64,000 nucleotides of DNA from Clostridium sp. UBA701 (GCA_002298125.1 DBMJ01000022.1:100528-164527), one strand, 5' to 3'; positions 36,101 through 43,305 are shown, numbered from the stretch's first letter. A program made the numbers and translations. Notes: a model not told the origin generated them from the letters alone.

Positions 36101-36546
36101 GCAGTATTAGGCTTGCCATCTACCATAGCCAAGGTCTTTCCCTCTGGAAATTTAGCAGTTATCTTCAAGATACCAGTACTTCCAGCCTGAAGTGGGTCTT
36201 TAAAGATAAACTTTACTACATCGTGCCCACTTACATTTTCTACCTGGGTGTGGTCCACATGGGGTGAGCTTATCAATGAAACAAAGCTGATATTGCTTGG
36301 AAGCACATCAGTTAAAACCACATTTCTAGCGTCCGTGGTGGTATTAGGATTTGAATATTTAATGGTATAGGTGAATTCTTCACCTGAATAAACGGTGGAC
36401 TTGTCCACAGATTTTTCTATAGATAGCACCACTTCATTTTCCAAGGCATAAGCCCTTTCAGTAATGAATATACTCATTAAGTTAAACACAAAAATAAAGG
36501 TTGTTATAAAACTTAAAAGCTTTCTTCTCTCTTTTCTCATAAACAT
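30139..36546 (-). CDS. Giant LPXTG-anchored surface adhesin with DUF11 and SdrD B-type repeats
   Basis: The 2135-residue protein has a signal peptide (about 1-35) ending near AYALE. A long N-terminal half holds DUF11-type beta domains (for example EKSVDKSTVYSGEEFTYTIKY). Four SdrD B/Cna B-like repeats of the form GDYVWNDLNADGIQDAGEKGI follow, then two DUF11-like domains (EKTVYAGH..., QKTVYSGN...), then four more B repeats. The C-terminal LPKTG motif, hydrophobic helix and KKNNM tail mark a sortase substrate. The acidic D/N-rich loop in each B repeat resembles a calcium-binding site. No sortase is encoded in this window. The ATG is seven bases after GGAGGG. A class II c-di-GMP riboswitch precedes it. 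Confidence 0.92.
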   Translation of the reverse strand: MFMRKERRKLLSFITTFIFVFNLMSIFITERAYALENEVVLSIEKSVDKSTVYSGEEFTYTIKYSNPNTTTDARNVVLTDVLPSNISFVSLISSPHVDHTQVENVSGHDVVKFIFKDPLQAGSTGILKITAKFPEGKTLAMVDGKPNTATNVAVIKPDNGTEVTSNAVVVTPQVKASDWSVSKVIKTPAATPAIGQPVTYEIQIKGNGSMGGLDLTNIRVADTLPAGATYVSSSNEGIYDVDKGTVNWTIDSVPAGSIIRRTVTVIYPEDKFAIGNNVTNKVDVTAKPYGGGTDEKKSATVSHGFSLPKLDVSNFNKNGRQANDRYSVGQTARFTLSGIENRGNVPLDSMEILDPIPAEIKLTEISTGSYSDQVNLSIEYKTNKRDWENWNIGSFNYTENKKLQVSDLNLDGDEFITQVKWVLSNALEGIPSGFTNYSSIEVNGLVSKPASGNQITNTATLTATHGSDKAVKNASKTIYVIEEMPWLSPSKWAVNPITNAAQTSFDMKDYVKYNLRIQNNSLATGGYINPIAVDVVPVEFEDISGISWNKGNSSITEEPQVDTTSTVAIGGKTYKLIKWSFNGTLKPGEYVDVSYIAKIKDRTVTGLITNNFYITTNDQDKFENDSELISDVNDLDGDGKTADRLAAASCDIFVKFQGALDAKKLVKGELDSQWGEYETIGNTLPGGITDYRLVVKNSGSNGPISNIVVIDQLPNLGDTGLLDPKPRDSKWRPYLVNKITGENGGSLPAGVKVYYSTNANPSKEELRDPINKKGQGGDGWSETPPADITSVKSLKFDFGGIALQPDKEIILEWPMRAPVKAPAGEIAWNSFGFGASYPDYLAGKVVQQNFLPSEPKKVGFEVKPQPDAKYNIGDFVWEDLNRNGIQDNGEPGINGILVNLYNEGEDTPIAYTRTGTDHLGKDGYYLFPNLAPGHYRVEFVFPKDYKPTLSYVGADKEKDSNIKAANVTTKLDNGFEKYSVLTDEIVLNAGDDKSIDAGLYKLASLGDYVWNDSNANGIQDGGEKGIAEVKVILLNEDGTTAKHGDDSEVAPQTTDANGKYLFSNLEPGRYKVKFENPNGYFKFSDAHKGGDTGRDSDGIVSGDNLTATTDVIVLKSGESNITIDQGMYLGVLGDYVWNDLNADGIQDAGEKGIAGVVVKLTDSNGNPVKNAFGAVIASVNTDANGKYSFTNLIPGTYRVEFVKPLAYDKFSPLLAGANDAVNSHADRDTGKTGDITLSAGERNLKQDAGMYKLASLGDLVWLDKNKNGLQDSGEPGMAGITVKLLDKNGFEIKSTTTDSNGKYSFIGLEPGIYSVQFLNDKNYYKLTDQYKGDVNRDSNANKLTGKTEAITLQSGDVNNSIDAGYIVNTGIVIEKTVYAGHDNGKGTGAEEAIGEKGTPITYLFKITNTGDTYLKNLEVTDITLGINVSAMTKLTGDDILAPGASVSYYYETTINGTLTNQVSTAGTPSEGDGTTIPGLDKPTSNDDAKVVQVNPGIDVQKTVYSGNYSLGNAEKEVVSGMPGEAVTYIFKVTNTGDTYLNNIELNDITLGIDKSSMTKISGEEPLAPGSSIFFYYETTIAKDLQNTVEVTGTPTDKDGKVIPNTHKPEDRDTANVKALGSIGDYVWYDNNGDGVQDPVEKGIVGVTLRLLDGNGNAVLDDDGNPITAVTDANGKYLFHRLTPGEYTVELDSSSLPEGLKQTYELDSTFDGSVKVTLSPAQAIDTVDFGYYKLGAIGDYVWKDLNANGIQDPDESGIEGIIVKLYKEDGTLLATTTTDKDGHYRFDKLILGKYYVEFVKPEGYLYSKSKATEDVQLDSNANKKGKTDIITVAAGTYDMSWDAGLYIPSSIGDYVWYDNNGDGVQDAGEKGIEGVTLKLLDGSGNPVLDDEGKPRKAVTDSEGKYLFEGLTPGEYTVVIDSSTLPEGLKQTYELDNNFDGSVKVVLEPEQAIDTVDFGYYKLGAIGDFVWKDNNRNGIQDFGAKGMSNITVKLYKEDGTLVATTTTDKAGYYKFDKLTIGKYYLEFVKPEGYDFSKKYNGTNKELDSNVNSEGKTDIITVEAGTYDMSYDVGLFDIAREDLIDIPDDLEPLGPAIIPTDNLPKTGMPYLDVILMGSITSVLIGALLLLWDSKKNNM
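30310..31685 (-). repeat. Tandem duplication of a two-repeat B-domain unit in the adhesin
   Basis: The last four B repeats form two successive copies of a unit of about 690 bases. Each unit is one GDYVWYDNNGDGVQD-type repeat followed by one GDFVWKD/GDYVWKD-type repeat, with closely similar sequence between copies. It looks like a recent in-frame duplication and may vary in number between strains. Confidence 0.75.
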
Positions 36547-36593
36547 AGAAATACCCTCCTTTGATCCTCTTTTCTTTTCCGTAATTTTCCAAT

Positions 36594-36626
36594 AAAAAAC
36601 CGACCTAACTACAAATAGTTGGCCGG
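36594..36626 (-). terminator. Terminator of the class II riboswitch
   Basis: On the minus strand CCGGCCAACTA pairs with TAGTTAGGTCGG (one bulge, one wobble) around a four-base loop and is followed by TTTTTTATT. The first arm overlaps the 3' end of the aptamer. Confidence 0.85.
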
Positions 36627-36691
36627 TTGCACTACTAACTCCCTATATACAAAGTGCCCAAGTTTAGTATATAGCTCTCAGTTTCCAATTA
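36618..36691 (-). promoter_or_regulatory. c-di-GMP class II riboswitch upstream of the adhesin
   Basis: On the minus strand the segment reads GGAAAC, then AAACTTGGGCACTTT, and finally GAGTTAGTAGTGCAACCGG. This matches the conserved core of the C. acetobutylicum class II aptamer (AAAUUGGGCACUU and GAGUUAGUAGUGCAACCG). The 3' side that closes the aptamer is also the 5' arm of the terminator, so ligand binding should block termination, giving an ON switch. Confidence 0.87.
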
Positions 36692-36872
36692 TAATATTTT
36701 ATTAATTTGTAAATATCTGTGTGATTTGATTATATGATAATAATTATTACTAGTCAAGTACTTTTAACTAATACCTCTTTTATTATAATAAAGATTATTA
36801 GAAGGTCTATACATTATTGTAAAATACAGTAACAGGTAGATTATTGCCTACATAGTATGTAATGAAGAAAAG

Positions 36873-36905
36873 TTAGGCTGGGTTAAAACCAGTAACCTAG
36901 GCTAA
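36873..36905. promoter_or_regulatory. 13-bp dyad before feoA, candidate metalloregulator site or RNA hairpin
   Basis: The arms 36873-36885 and 36893-36905 pair at 11 of 13 positions (plus one wobble) around a seven-base centre. Each arm contains TTAGGCT/AGGCTAA, which resembles half-sites of DtxR/IdeR-type iron regulators. It lies 25 bases before the feoA start, so it could be an operator over the promoter or a hairpin in the leader. Confidence 0.5.
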
Positions 36906-36930
36906 ACATTATATTAGAGAGGTAAATAAA

Positions 36931-37152
36931 ATGAGTAAGTTATATGAAAGCGAAATAGGTGAGGTTGTATGTGTAGATAAGCTATCTGCCAAGGACTTAT
37001 TAAAGGAAAGGTTATTGGCATTAGGGATTACAAGAGGTGCTCTCATAGAGGTTGTAAGGAAGGGTCCAAAGGACAATCTTACTGTTTATAAAATAAGAGG
37101 TGCCATGATAGCTCTAAGGAAAGAAGAGGCCTGTCTTATAACAGTTCTTTAA
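36931..37152 (+). CDS. feoA: Ferrous iron transport protein A
   Basis: The 73-residue protein is an SH3-like FeoA domain, with LSAKDLLKERLLALGITRGALIEVVRKGP and a C-terminal IALRKEEACLITVL. FeoA is a small cytosolic partner that supports the FeoB transporter. It has an AGAGAGG ribosome site, lies 36 bases before feoB on the same strand and is preceded by a dyad that could be a metal-responsive operator. Confidence 0.93.
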   Translation: MSKLYESEIGEVVCVDKLSAKDLLKERLLALGITRGALIEVVRKGPKDNLTVYKIRGAMIALRKEEACLITVL

Positions 37153-37188
37153 CCTGGGATTAATTAATAGATGGGAGTGTTTTTTTAA

Positions 37189-39300
37189 ATGGGACTAACT
37201 TATAAATCTACACAAAAGAGCTCCTTAAAGGATATGTTTGATATAGACAAGGGTGAGGAGCAATATGTGGTTGCCTTGGCAGGGAACCCTAACACAGGAA
37301 AGAGTACAGTTTTTAATTCCCTTACCGGGCTTCATCAGCACACAGGAAATTGGCCTGGTAAAACCGTTGTAAACGCCAGAGGCGAGTTTAGCTATAAAAA
37401 TAAGGATTATATTTTAGTAGACCTTCCCGGAACCTATTCCCTTTTCGCCTCCTCTGTCGAGGAGGTTGTAGCCCGGGATTTTGTCTGCTTTGGCAATCCT
37501 GATGCAGTTGTAGTAGTTACCGATGCTACCTGTCTTGAAAGAAATCTAAATCTTGTTTTTCAGATTATGGAGCTTAGTGACAGGGTAATACTTTGTATTA
37601 ACCTAATAGATGAAGCGAAGAAAAAAAACATAGTAATCGATGCTTCGGGGATTGAGGAGGAGCTTGGTATACCTGTGGTACTAACTGCAGCAAGGAGCGG
37701 TATAGGTATTGGAGACCTTAGAGAAACCCTAGAGAAGGTAGTTTCAAATAAATATAGCTTTAACCCAAAGGCAATAACCTATAATGAGCAAATTGAAAAT
37801 ATGGTAAAGAGCCTTCAACCCCTTATTGAAGAAAAGCTGCCCCTATCAAATTCCAGGTGGCTTGCCCTAAGACTTATAGATGGAGATTCCAGTATATATA
37901 ATTCTATGGAGCAGTATTTAGATAATGTGGATTTAGGTCATTTAGAGGCCATAGCTTCTGATTTAAAGGTGGATAAGGAAAAGATGAGAGAGTATATTAC
38001 AGAAGAAAATTATAAGAGAGCTGAGTATATACGAGATAAGTATGTGAGAGAGGATAAAAGAGCCTATAATAGAGATCAAAGAATTGACAATATCATAACC
38101 TCAAAAAAATATGGGATTCCAATAATGCTGCTGCTTTTAGGAATAGTATTTTGGATAACCTTAGAGGGAGCTAATATACCCTCACAATTTCTAGGCAGAG
38201 TTCTCTTTGGCTTTCAAGATACTCTTACCCTTTGGTGTGAAAAGCTTAAAGTCCCCTATTGGCTCTATGGGGTTACGGTGCTAGGTCTTTATAGAACCTT
38301 AGCTTGGGTGGTGTCAGTAATGCTGCCCCCCATGGCAATATTTTTCCCCATATTCACTCTTTTAGAGGACCTTGGCTATTTGCCAAGAGTGGCCTTTAAC
38401 CTAGATCATTTATTCAAAAAGGCCTGCGCCCACGGCAAACAGTGCCTAACCATGTGTATGGGCTTTGGCTGTAATGCCGCTGGAATAATAGGCTGCAGAA
38501 TAATAGAATCTCCTAGGGAGAGGATGATAGCAATTATCACCAATAACTTTGTCCCCTGCAATGGCAGATTTCCAACCCTGCTTGCCATTACCTCGGTGTT
38601 CTTTGTATTGTCCGCAAACAAGCTTGCCTCAAGCATTATCCCTGCACTTTCTATTACACTGCTTGTAGTTATTGGTGTTTTGGTGACCCTGCTCATATCC
38701 TATCTTCTGTCAAAAACCATCCTAAGAGGAGTGCCCACCACCTTTACACTGGAGCTTCCACCCTATAGAAGACCTCAGATAGGCAGGGTTATATATACTT
38801 CAATTATAGATAGAACTGTATTTGTTCTCACAAGGGCCATGCTGGTAGCAGCCCCAGCTGGAGCAGTAACCTGGATACTCGCAAATATCTATGTTGGTGA
38901 TATGAGTGTCCTCACTCATATCTCAAGCTTTTTAGACCCCTTTGCAAGAGTTATAGGCTTAGATGGCTTTATCCTAATGGCTTTTATATTAGGGCTTCCA
39001 GCAAATGAAATAGTAGTGCCTATAATACTAATGGCATATTTAGCTACGGGCTCACTAACTGAGTTTACCAGTATTGAATCCCTTAGAGAGATCCTCCTAT
39101 CCCACGGCTGGACCTATCTTACTGCACTAAACGTGCTGCTCTTTAGCCTGCTTCATTGGCCTTGCTCCACCACGCTGTGGACCATAAAAAAGGAAACGGG
39201 AAGTCTAAAATGGACTGCAGTAGCCTTTATAATACCAACAGTGACAGCCTTAGTAGTATGCTTTTTAACTGCAACTATATATAGATTATTAGGTTTATAA
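37189..39300 (+). CDS. feoB: Ferrous iron transporter B
   Basis: The 703-residue protein imports Fe(II) across the membrane. The N-terminal G domain has G1 LAGNPNTGKSTVFNSLTG near residue 31, G3 VDLPGTYSLF and G4 NLID, followed by the NFeoB helical domain. From about residue 305 the membrane part has the two Gate motifs, with conserved Cys stretches CMGFGCNAAGIIGCRIIESPRER and FLILGLPANE-like sequence. The start is an ATG after GGGAGTG. It forms an operon with feoA; no FeoC is present. A terminator follows the stop. Confidence 0.96.
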   Translation: MGLTYKSTQKSSLKDMFDIDKGEEQYVVALAGNPNTGKSTVFNSLTGLHQHTGNWPGKTVVNARGEFSYKNKDYILVDLPGTYSLFASSVEEVVARDFVCFGNPDAVVVVTDATCLERNLNLVFQIMELSDRVILCINLIDEAKKKNIVIDASGIEEELGIPVVLTAARSGIGIGDLRETLEKVVSNKYSFNPKAITYNEQIENMVKSLQPLIEEKLPLSNSRWLALRLIDGDSSIYNSMEQYLDNVDLGHLEAIASDLKVDKEKMREYITEENYKRAEYIRDKYVREDKRAYNRDQRIDNIITSKKYGIPIMLLLLGIVFWITLEGANIPSQFLGRVLFGFQDTLTLWCEKLKVPYWLYGVTVLGLYRTLAWVVSVMLPPMAIFFPIFTLLEDLGYLPRVAFNLDHLFKKACAHGKQCLTMCMGFGCNAAGIIGCRIIESPRERMIAIITNNFVPCNGRFPTLLAITSVFFVLSANKLASSIIPALSITLLVVIGVLVTLLISYLLSKTILRGVPTTFTLELPPYRRPQIGRVIYTSIIDRTVFVLTRAMLVAAPAGAVTWILANIYVGDMSVLTHISSFLDPFARVIGLDGFILMAFILGLPANEIVVPIILMAYLATGSLTEFTSIESLREILLSHGWTYLTALNVLLFSLLHWPCSTTLWTIKKETGSLKWTAVAFIIPTVTALVVCFLTATIYRLLGL

Positions 39301-39311
39301 TATAGAATAAC

Positions 39312-39345
39312 AGCCTGCAGTATTTTTTTACTACAGGCTTTTGCC
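39312..39345 (+). terminator. Terminator of feoAB
   Basis: AGCCTGCAGT pairs with ACTACAGGCT (one mismatch) around a T-rich loop and is followed by TTTTGC. Confidence 0.7.
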
Positions 39346-39425
39346 CTTAATGTGTTTATATAATAAGCTTACTATAAAGACCTTGATAGTATCTTTTCAC
39401 TTGTAGCTCATTTTATAAAAACCTA

Positions 39426-39875
39426 TTAACTTAATTTCTTAAACTTAGTAAACATTATTTCTACCTTATCTCCCTTTACTAAGTTATATTGCGTATACCT
39501 AGTAGTATCATTTACTTGAATATTATCAAATTTAGTAGTTCTTTTTAGAAGACTTCTATTGCTGGAGAACTTATCTCTTGAAGTATCCGAAGTATGTTTT
39601 ATTTGCTTTCCATCATACTCAATCCTGTATATTATAGCATCCCCTTCCTCTGTGTAGGCTGTAATCACTATGTTGTCCTTCTTTCCATTTTTAAAGTTCT
39701 CAACAAACTTGTCTAACTTCTCAACATTGTACTGGTCCTTTCCTCTAGTTACTACATCCCCATTCTCCATAGCCCTATTAAAATCATAGGCTGGTGGTGT
39801 ATAAAGTTTTACATAAGCATACAAGCCAGCTCCAATAATTATTAAGCATACTATAATTCTCGTAATAGCTTTCAT
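39426..39875 (-). CDS. DUF4362 protein with N-terminal membrane anchor
   Basis: The 149-residue protein has one hydrophobic segment (about residues 5-23) that serves as an anchor or uncleaved signal, with no lipobox Cys. The rest matches the DUF4362 pattern: ENGDVVTRGKDQYNVEKLDKFVENF, then GKKDNIVITAYTEEGDAIIYRIEYDGKQI and SRDKFSS. The domain probably lies outside the cell, and no function is known. It is a single gene between the feoAB terminator and the aromatic operon. Confidence 0.8.
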   Translation of the reverse strand: MKAITRIIVCLIIIGAGLYAYVKLYTPPAYDFNRAMENGDVVTRGKDQYNVEKLDKFVENFKNGKKDNIVITAYTEEGDAIIYRIEYDGKQIKHTSDTSRDKFSSNRSLLKRTTKFDNIQVNDTTRYTQYNLVKGDKVEIMFTKFKKLS

Positions 39876-39949
39876 ATTAATCTCCTCATATTTCTCAATA
39901 ATTCAATAATATATCAATATTATACCATAATTTTTAGAATTTATTTACT

Positions 39950-40080
39950 ATTCCAATTTTTACATATATAATACTAAAGCTTATGAGCTGTTTGGAGGAA
40001 AATTTACATCAAAATATATATACTATAGACTTACAGATGTTCCCTCAAGTTATTCACAATACATAGTTAACAGAGCTTTA
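39950..40080 (+). other. Gene-poor stretch with a possible coding remnant
   Basis: One plus-strand frame from about 39976 reads KAYELFGGKFTSKYIYYR and continues without a stop into the antisense of aroQ. It has no start codon or ribosome site. It may be the tail of a decayed gene or chance. The rest of the gap holds nothing I can name. Confidence 0.2.
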
Positions 40081-40551
40081 TTATTGCATAGAAATACTAT
40101 GGTTGCTCGAATCAAGTTTTCCGATAATTTTTACAATAGCTTCCAGTGCCATAATATATCCGTAGAATCCAAAACCACAAATCTGTCCTATACATGCCGG
40201 AGCTGTAACGGATTTTTTTCTGTATTCCTCTCTTCTATAGATATTACTTATATGTACTTCTACTGCGGAAATATTGACAGCCTTTAGAGCATCATAAATG
40301 GCTATGCTATAGTGGGTATAGGCAGCCGGATTTATAATTATACCGTCAAAACCCTCGTCATAAGCCCTATGAATATTATTTATGATTTCTCCCTCAATAT
40401 TGCTTTGAACTATGTCCACCTCTATTCCCATTTCCTCAGCTTTTTTATTGATAAGATTTATTAACTCTTTGTAGCTTTCTTCTCCATATATATGCCTTTC
40501 CCTTATCCCAAGTTTATCCAAGTTAGGGCCATTAATAACTAAAATTTTCAT
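40081..40551 (-). CDS. aroQ: Type II 3-dehydroquinate dehydratase
   Basis: This enzyme converts 3-dehydroquinate to 3-dehydroshikimate (step 3 of the shikimate pathway). The 156-residue protein has VINGPNLDKLGIRERHIYG with the flexible-loop Arg and catalytic Tyr, QSNIEGEIIN, NPAAYTHYS with the substrate Asn and catalytic-pair His, and EVHISNIYRREEYRKKS. All key residues of the dodecameric type II family are present. The ATG at 40551 follows GGAGGAG, 20 bases before the aroK stop, so the genes overlap. It is the last gene of the aromatic operon. The C-terminus (SSNHSISMQ) is slightly longer than usual. Confidence 0.95.
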   Translation of the reverse strand: MKILVINGPNLDKLGIRERHIYGEESYKELINLINKKAEEMGIEVDIVQSNIEGEIINNIHRAYDEGFDGIIINPAAYTHYSIAIYDALKAVNISAVEVHISNIYRREEYRKKSVTAPACIGQICGFGFYGYIMALEAIVKIIGKLDSSNHSISMQ

Positions 40552-41074
40552 GTTGCTCTCCTCCTCTGCAGATAGCAATGTAGCTTTCTATTATCTTCTC
40601 TGCTGCAGTTCCTATATCCTTTTCATTTTTAATAATAACATCACAACAGTTTTCATAAAGCTTATATCTATCCTTAATAATTTCAAAAATCACCTCTTCG
40701 CCAGAGTTTAGAAGAGGCCTGCCTTCTGCTTCTATATCTGCTGCAATATTCATTATTGGTCTGTCAATAAAAAATATAATACCATTTTTCTTCAGCAAAT
40801 CCATGTTGGCACTTTTTTTTACCACTCCGCCTCCCGTTGATATTACTGCAGAATTCAATTTGCTTATTTCAAGAACAGCTTCACTTTCCAAAGCTCTAAA
40901 ATATTCTTCACCTTTTTCAAATATATTTCTAATAGTGCTGCCTGCAGCTTTTTCTATATATTCATCCATATCTACAAAATTCATTTTCAGTTTTTCAGAA
41001 ATCAGTCTGCCAATAGTGGTTTTACCACTTCCCATCATGCCTACAAGTACGATATTCTTGTTGAAGCCACTCAT
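40532..41074 (-). CDS. aroK: Shikimate kinase
   Basis: This enzyme phosphorylates shikimate at O3 with ATP. The 180-residue protein has the Walker A motif VGMMGSGKTTIGR near residue 11, the shikimate-binding DMDEYIE near 35, RALESEAVLEIS with the substrate Arg, STGGGVV near 80, and the lid AEGRPLL near 117. The length is normal. It overlaps aroE by four bases at its start and aroQ by 20 bases at its end, which fits coupled translation within the operon. Confidence 0.95.
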   Translation of the reverse strand: MSGFNKNIVLVGMMGSGKTTIGRLISEKLKMNFVDMDEYIEKAAGSTIRNIFEKGEEYFRALESEAVLEISKLNSAVISTGGGVVKKSANMDLLKKNGIIFFIDRPIMNIAADIEAEGRPLLNSGEEVIFEIIKDRYKLYENCCDVIIKNEKDIGTAAEKIIESYIAICRGGEQHENFSY

Positions 41075-41895
41075 ATAAACCTCCCCATTTCTTCGTAAAT
41101 TTCTTCAACTACTTTTCTGTGAATTTTAGTATTCTGCCAGATTTCCTGTGAAGCTGCTGCTTGTGCTATAAGCATATAAAGACCGTTAGTGGTTTTAAGG
41201 CCAAGCTTTGAGGCCCGCTTTAGGAACAGAGTATTAAGGGGGTTATATATCAAATCTACTGCTAATGAAAATTTGAGGAGTATGTCCATGCTTACAGGAC
41301 AATTTGTTATGTCAGGATACATACCACAAGGGGTACAATTGATGATTATGTCTTTATCCGTTAGCTTATCCATATTCTCATAGGATATTATCTTATAGCC
41401 CCTGGTATTTTTAAATTCAACCTTTTCAGGGTTTCTGCTGACAAGGATAACTTCTTTGATGTTATTATCTGCAAGATATTGGACTACTGCTCTGGAAGCT
41501 CCTCCAGTACCCAGTATTACTGCACTTTTATTATTAATATCTATATCTGAATTTATTAAGGCAGTACCAAAACCATAGTAATCCGTATTGTATCCTGAAA
41601 GCCTTCCATTTTTAAAGTCTATGGTATTTACCGCACCTATCTTTTGCGCTTCAGGAGAAATATAATCCAGGTACTGCATAACCTTTGTTTTATAAGGAAT
41701 GGTCACATTAATTCCTTTTGCCCTAAGAGTTTTGAGTTCCACAATTTTAGATTCCAGCTCTTCTTCTTTTACCTCAAATAAATTATATAAACCCTTCAGG
41801 TTTAACCTTTTTAAAAGCATATCATGTATCTGAGGTGAATAACTGTGACCTAGCTTTCCTCCAATCAAGCCATATAGAGCATTTTTCATTTTCAT
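41071..41895 (-). CDS. aroE: Shikimate dehydrogenase
   Basis: NADPH-dependent reduction of 3-dehydroshikimate to shikimate. The 274-residue protein has the N-terminal substrate motif GHSYSPQIHDMLL, the catalytic Lys in NVTIPYKTKVMQYLD, GAVNT, the Asp in SGYNTDYYGF, the nucleotide motif LGTGGASRAVVQYL near residue 127 and the C-terminal NGLYMLIAQAAASQEIW. It starts four bases inside the chorismate mutase gene and ends four bases inside aroK. The residues are those of true AroE rather than the quinate-type paralogues. Confidence 0.95.
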   Translation of the reverse strand: MKMKNALYGLIGGKLGHSYSPQIHDMLLKRLNLKGLYNLFEVKEEELESKIVELKTLRAKGINVTIPYKTKVMQYLDYISPEAQKIGAVNTIDFKNGRLSGYNTDYYGFGTALINSDIDINNKSAVILGTGGASRAVVQYLADNNIKEVILVSRNPEKVEFKNTRGYKIISYENMDKLTDKDIIINCTPCGMYPDITNCPVSMDILLKFSLAVDLIYNPLNTLFLKRASKLGLKTTNGLYMLIAQAAASQEIWQNTKIHRKVVEEIYEEMGRFI

Positions 41896-42206
41896 TTTAC
41901 CTCGCTTGTATGATTGTGGGGTATAGAATGAAGCTTTTCATTTATTTTTTCTGTCTGGACTTTTCTGCTTATGCGCATTAGCTCCTGAAGAAATTCTCTT
42001 AACTGACTTTTAACAGCTTCCTCTTCTATATTTTTAGTATATCTGTTTATAATTTGCTCTTCTCTAGATCTAACAAGCACCTCCATACCATTTTTCATTT
42101 TGTAATCCGCAACCCTGCAAACTATCTCCATCCTTTTTAGAAATAGCTTAACCAGAGCCTCATCAATTTCATCTATTTGCTTTCTTAAGTGGTCTAAATC
42201 TTCCAT
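41892..42206 (-). CDS. Chorismate mutase (AroQ-fold, type II helical)
   Basis: The 104-residue all-helical protein carries the chorismate mutase domain: LRKQIDEIDEALVKLFLKRMEIVCRVADYK near the N-terminus, then VRSREEQIINR and FLQELMRISRKVQ. The conserved Arg, Lys and Glu/Gln positions of the active site are present. It converts chorismate to prephenate, the branch to Tyr and Phe. Here it is free-standing, not fused to a prephenate dehydratase. It lies 25 bases after aroC and overlaps aroE. Together with tyrA it directs the operon towards tyrosine. Confidence 0.92.
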   Translation of the reverse strand: MEDLDHLRKQIDEIDEALVKLFLKRMEIVCRVADYKMKNGMEVLVRSREEQIINRYTKNIEEEAVKSQLREFLQELMRISRKVQTEKINEKLHSIPHNHTSEVK

Positions 42207-42231
42207 TATTCACCCTACCCTTTTTGTCAAT

Positions 42232-43305
42232 TTAGCCTAATAAATCAAATATTCCTATGGCTGTAACCGCCTCAATTACAGGCAATGCTCTTGGGACAAT
42301 GCAGGGATCGTGTCTGCCTTTTATCTCTATTATCCTATTTTCTTTTTCACAGATATCAACAGTTTTTTGAGCCTTGCCTATTGAAGGTGTAGGCTTTATA
42401 CCAACCCTTAATATTAAGGGCATCCCATTGGTAATACCCCCGTTAATGCCTCCACTGTTATTACTGAAGGTCTTAATTATGTCACCCTCAATATAATATT
42501 CATCATTAGCTTCAGAGCCCTTCATACCGGTTACTCTAAAACCTGCTCCAAACTCTACTGCTTTTACTGCCGGAACTGAAAATAGCAAATGTGCCAGTGT
42601 GCTCTCTACTGAATCAAAAAAAGGTTCCCCAAGCCCTGGTGGTAGATTTATTACTGCAGTCTCTATTATTCCACCCACAGAATCCTTTTCATTCCCCGCA
42701 TTAATAATAGCTTCTTTCATATTTTGCTCAATTTTTTTATCAAGCACAGGAAAGCTGCTTCCCTTCAATGTATTTAATAACTCACTGCCTACTCCCGCCA
42801 TATCAAAAAACTCATCCTCTATCCTGCCTATACTCTTTATGTGACTTCCAATAATTATATTATGATTTTCAAGGATTTGCCTGCATACCGCACCTGCAAA
42901 AACAAGCGGTGCTGTAATCCTGCCCGAAAAATGGCCCCCGCCTCTGTAGTCATTAAAGCCCTTATACTTAATAAAGCCTGTATAATCTCCATGAGAAGGT
43001 CTCAATAAAGCCTTAGTCTTTTCATAGTCTTTTGAATGCTGGTCTGTATTGTAAATTACTGCGCATAATGGTGTGCCTGTAGTTCTGTTATTAAAATATC
43101 CACTCAATATTTGAAAGCTGTCCTCTTCTACTCTTGTGGTTGAAAGTTCACTTCTCCCTGGAGCTCTTCTTCTCATTTCTCTTTGTATGTAATCCATATC
43201 AAGCTCTACTCCTGCAGGGATACCATCAATATTTATTCCTATTGCCTTTCCATGAGATTCACCAAATATGGAAAGCTTTATTTTTTTACCCCAAACACCA
43301 CTCAT
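42232..43305 (-). CDS. aroC: Chorismate synthase
   Basis: FMN-dependent conversion of EPSP to chorismate. The 357-residue protein has GESHGKAIGINIDGIPAG near the N-terminus, RRAPGRSELSTTRVEEDSF near 50, KGFNDYRGGGHFSGRITA near 110 and the C-terminal RHDPCIVPRALPVIEA. All three PROSITE-type chorismate synthase signatures are visible. The ATG at 43305 lies eight bases after AGGAGG and overlaps the end of aroA by 20 bases. No flavin reductase is encoded nearby, so reduced FMN must come from another enzyme. Confidence 0.96.
   Translation of the reverse strand: MSGVWGKKIKLSIFGESHGKAIGINIDGIPAGVELDMDYIQREMRRRAPGRSELSTTRVEEDSFQILSGYFNNRTTGTPLCAVIYNTDQHSKDYEKTKALLRPSHGDYTGFIKYKGFNDYRGGGHFSGRITAPLVFAGAVCRQILENHNIIIGSHIKSIGRIEDEFFDMAGVGSELLNTLKGSSFPVLDKKIEQNMKEAIINAGNEKDSVGGIIETAVINLPPGLGEPFFDSVESTLAHLLFSVPAVKAVEFGAGFRVTGMKGSEANDEYYIEGDIIKTFSNNSGGINGGITNGMPLILRVGIKPTPSIGKAQKTVDICEKENRIIEIKGRHDPCIVPRALPVIEAVTAIGIFDLLG

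Noticed and set aside
30782..36267. Several open frames on the plus strand across the adhesin gene
   Set aside because: They are antisense shadows of a repetitive gene, without ribosome sites, and their residues follow the codon pattern of the opposite strand.
36691..36770. A promoter for the class II riboswitch transcript
   Set aside because: TTGACT and TATAAT are present on the minus strand but only 14 bases apart, and the TATAAT nearest the aptamer would start transcription inside it. No convincing pair was found.
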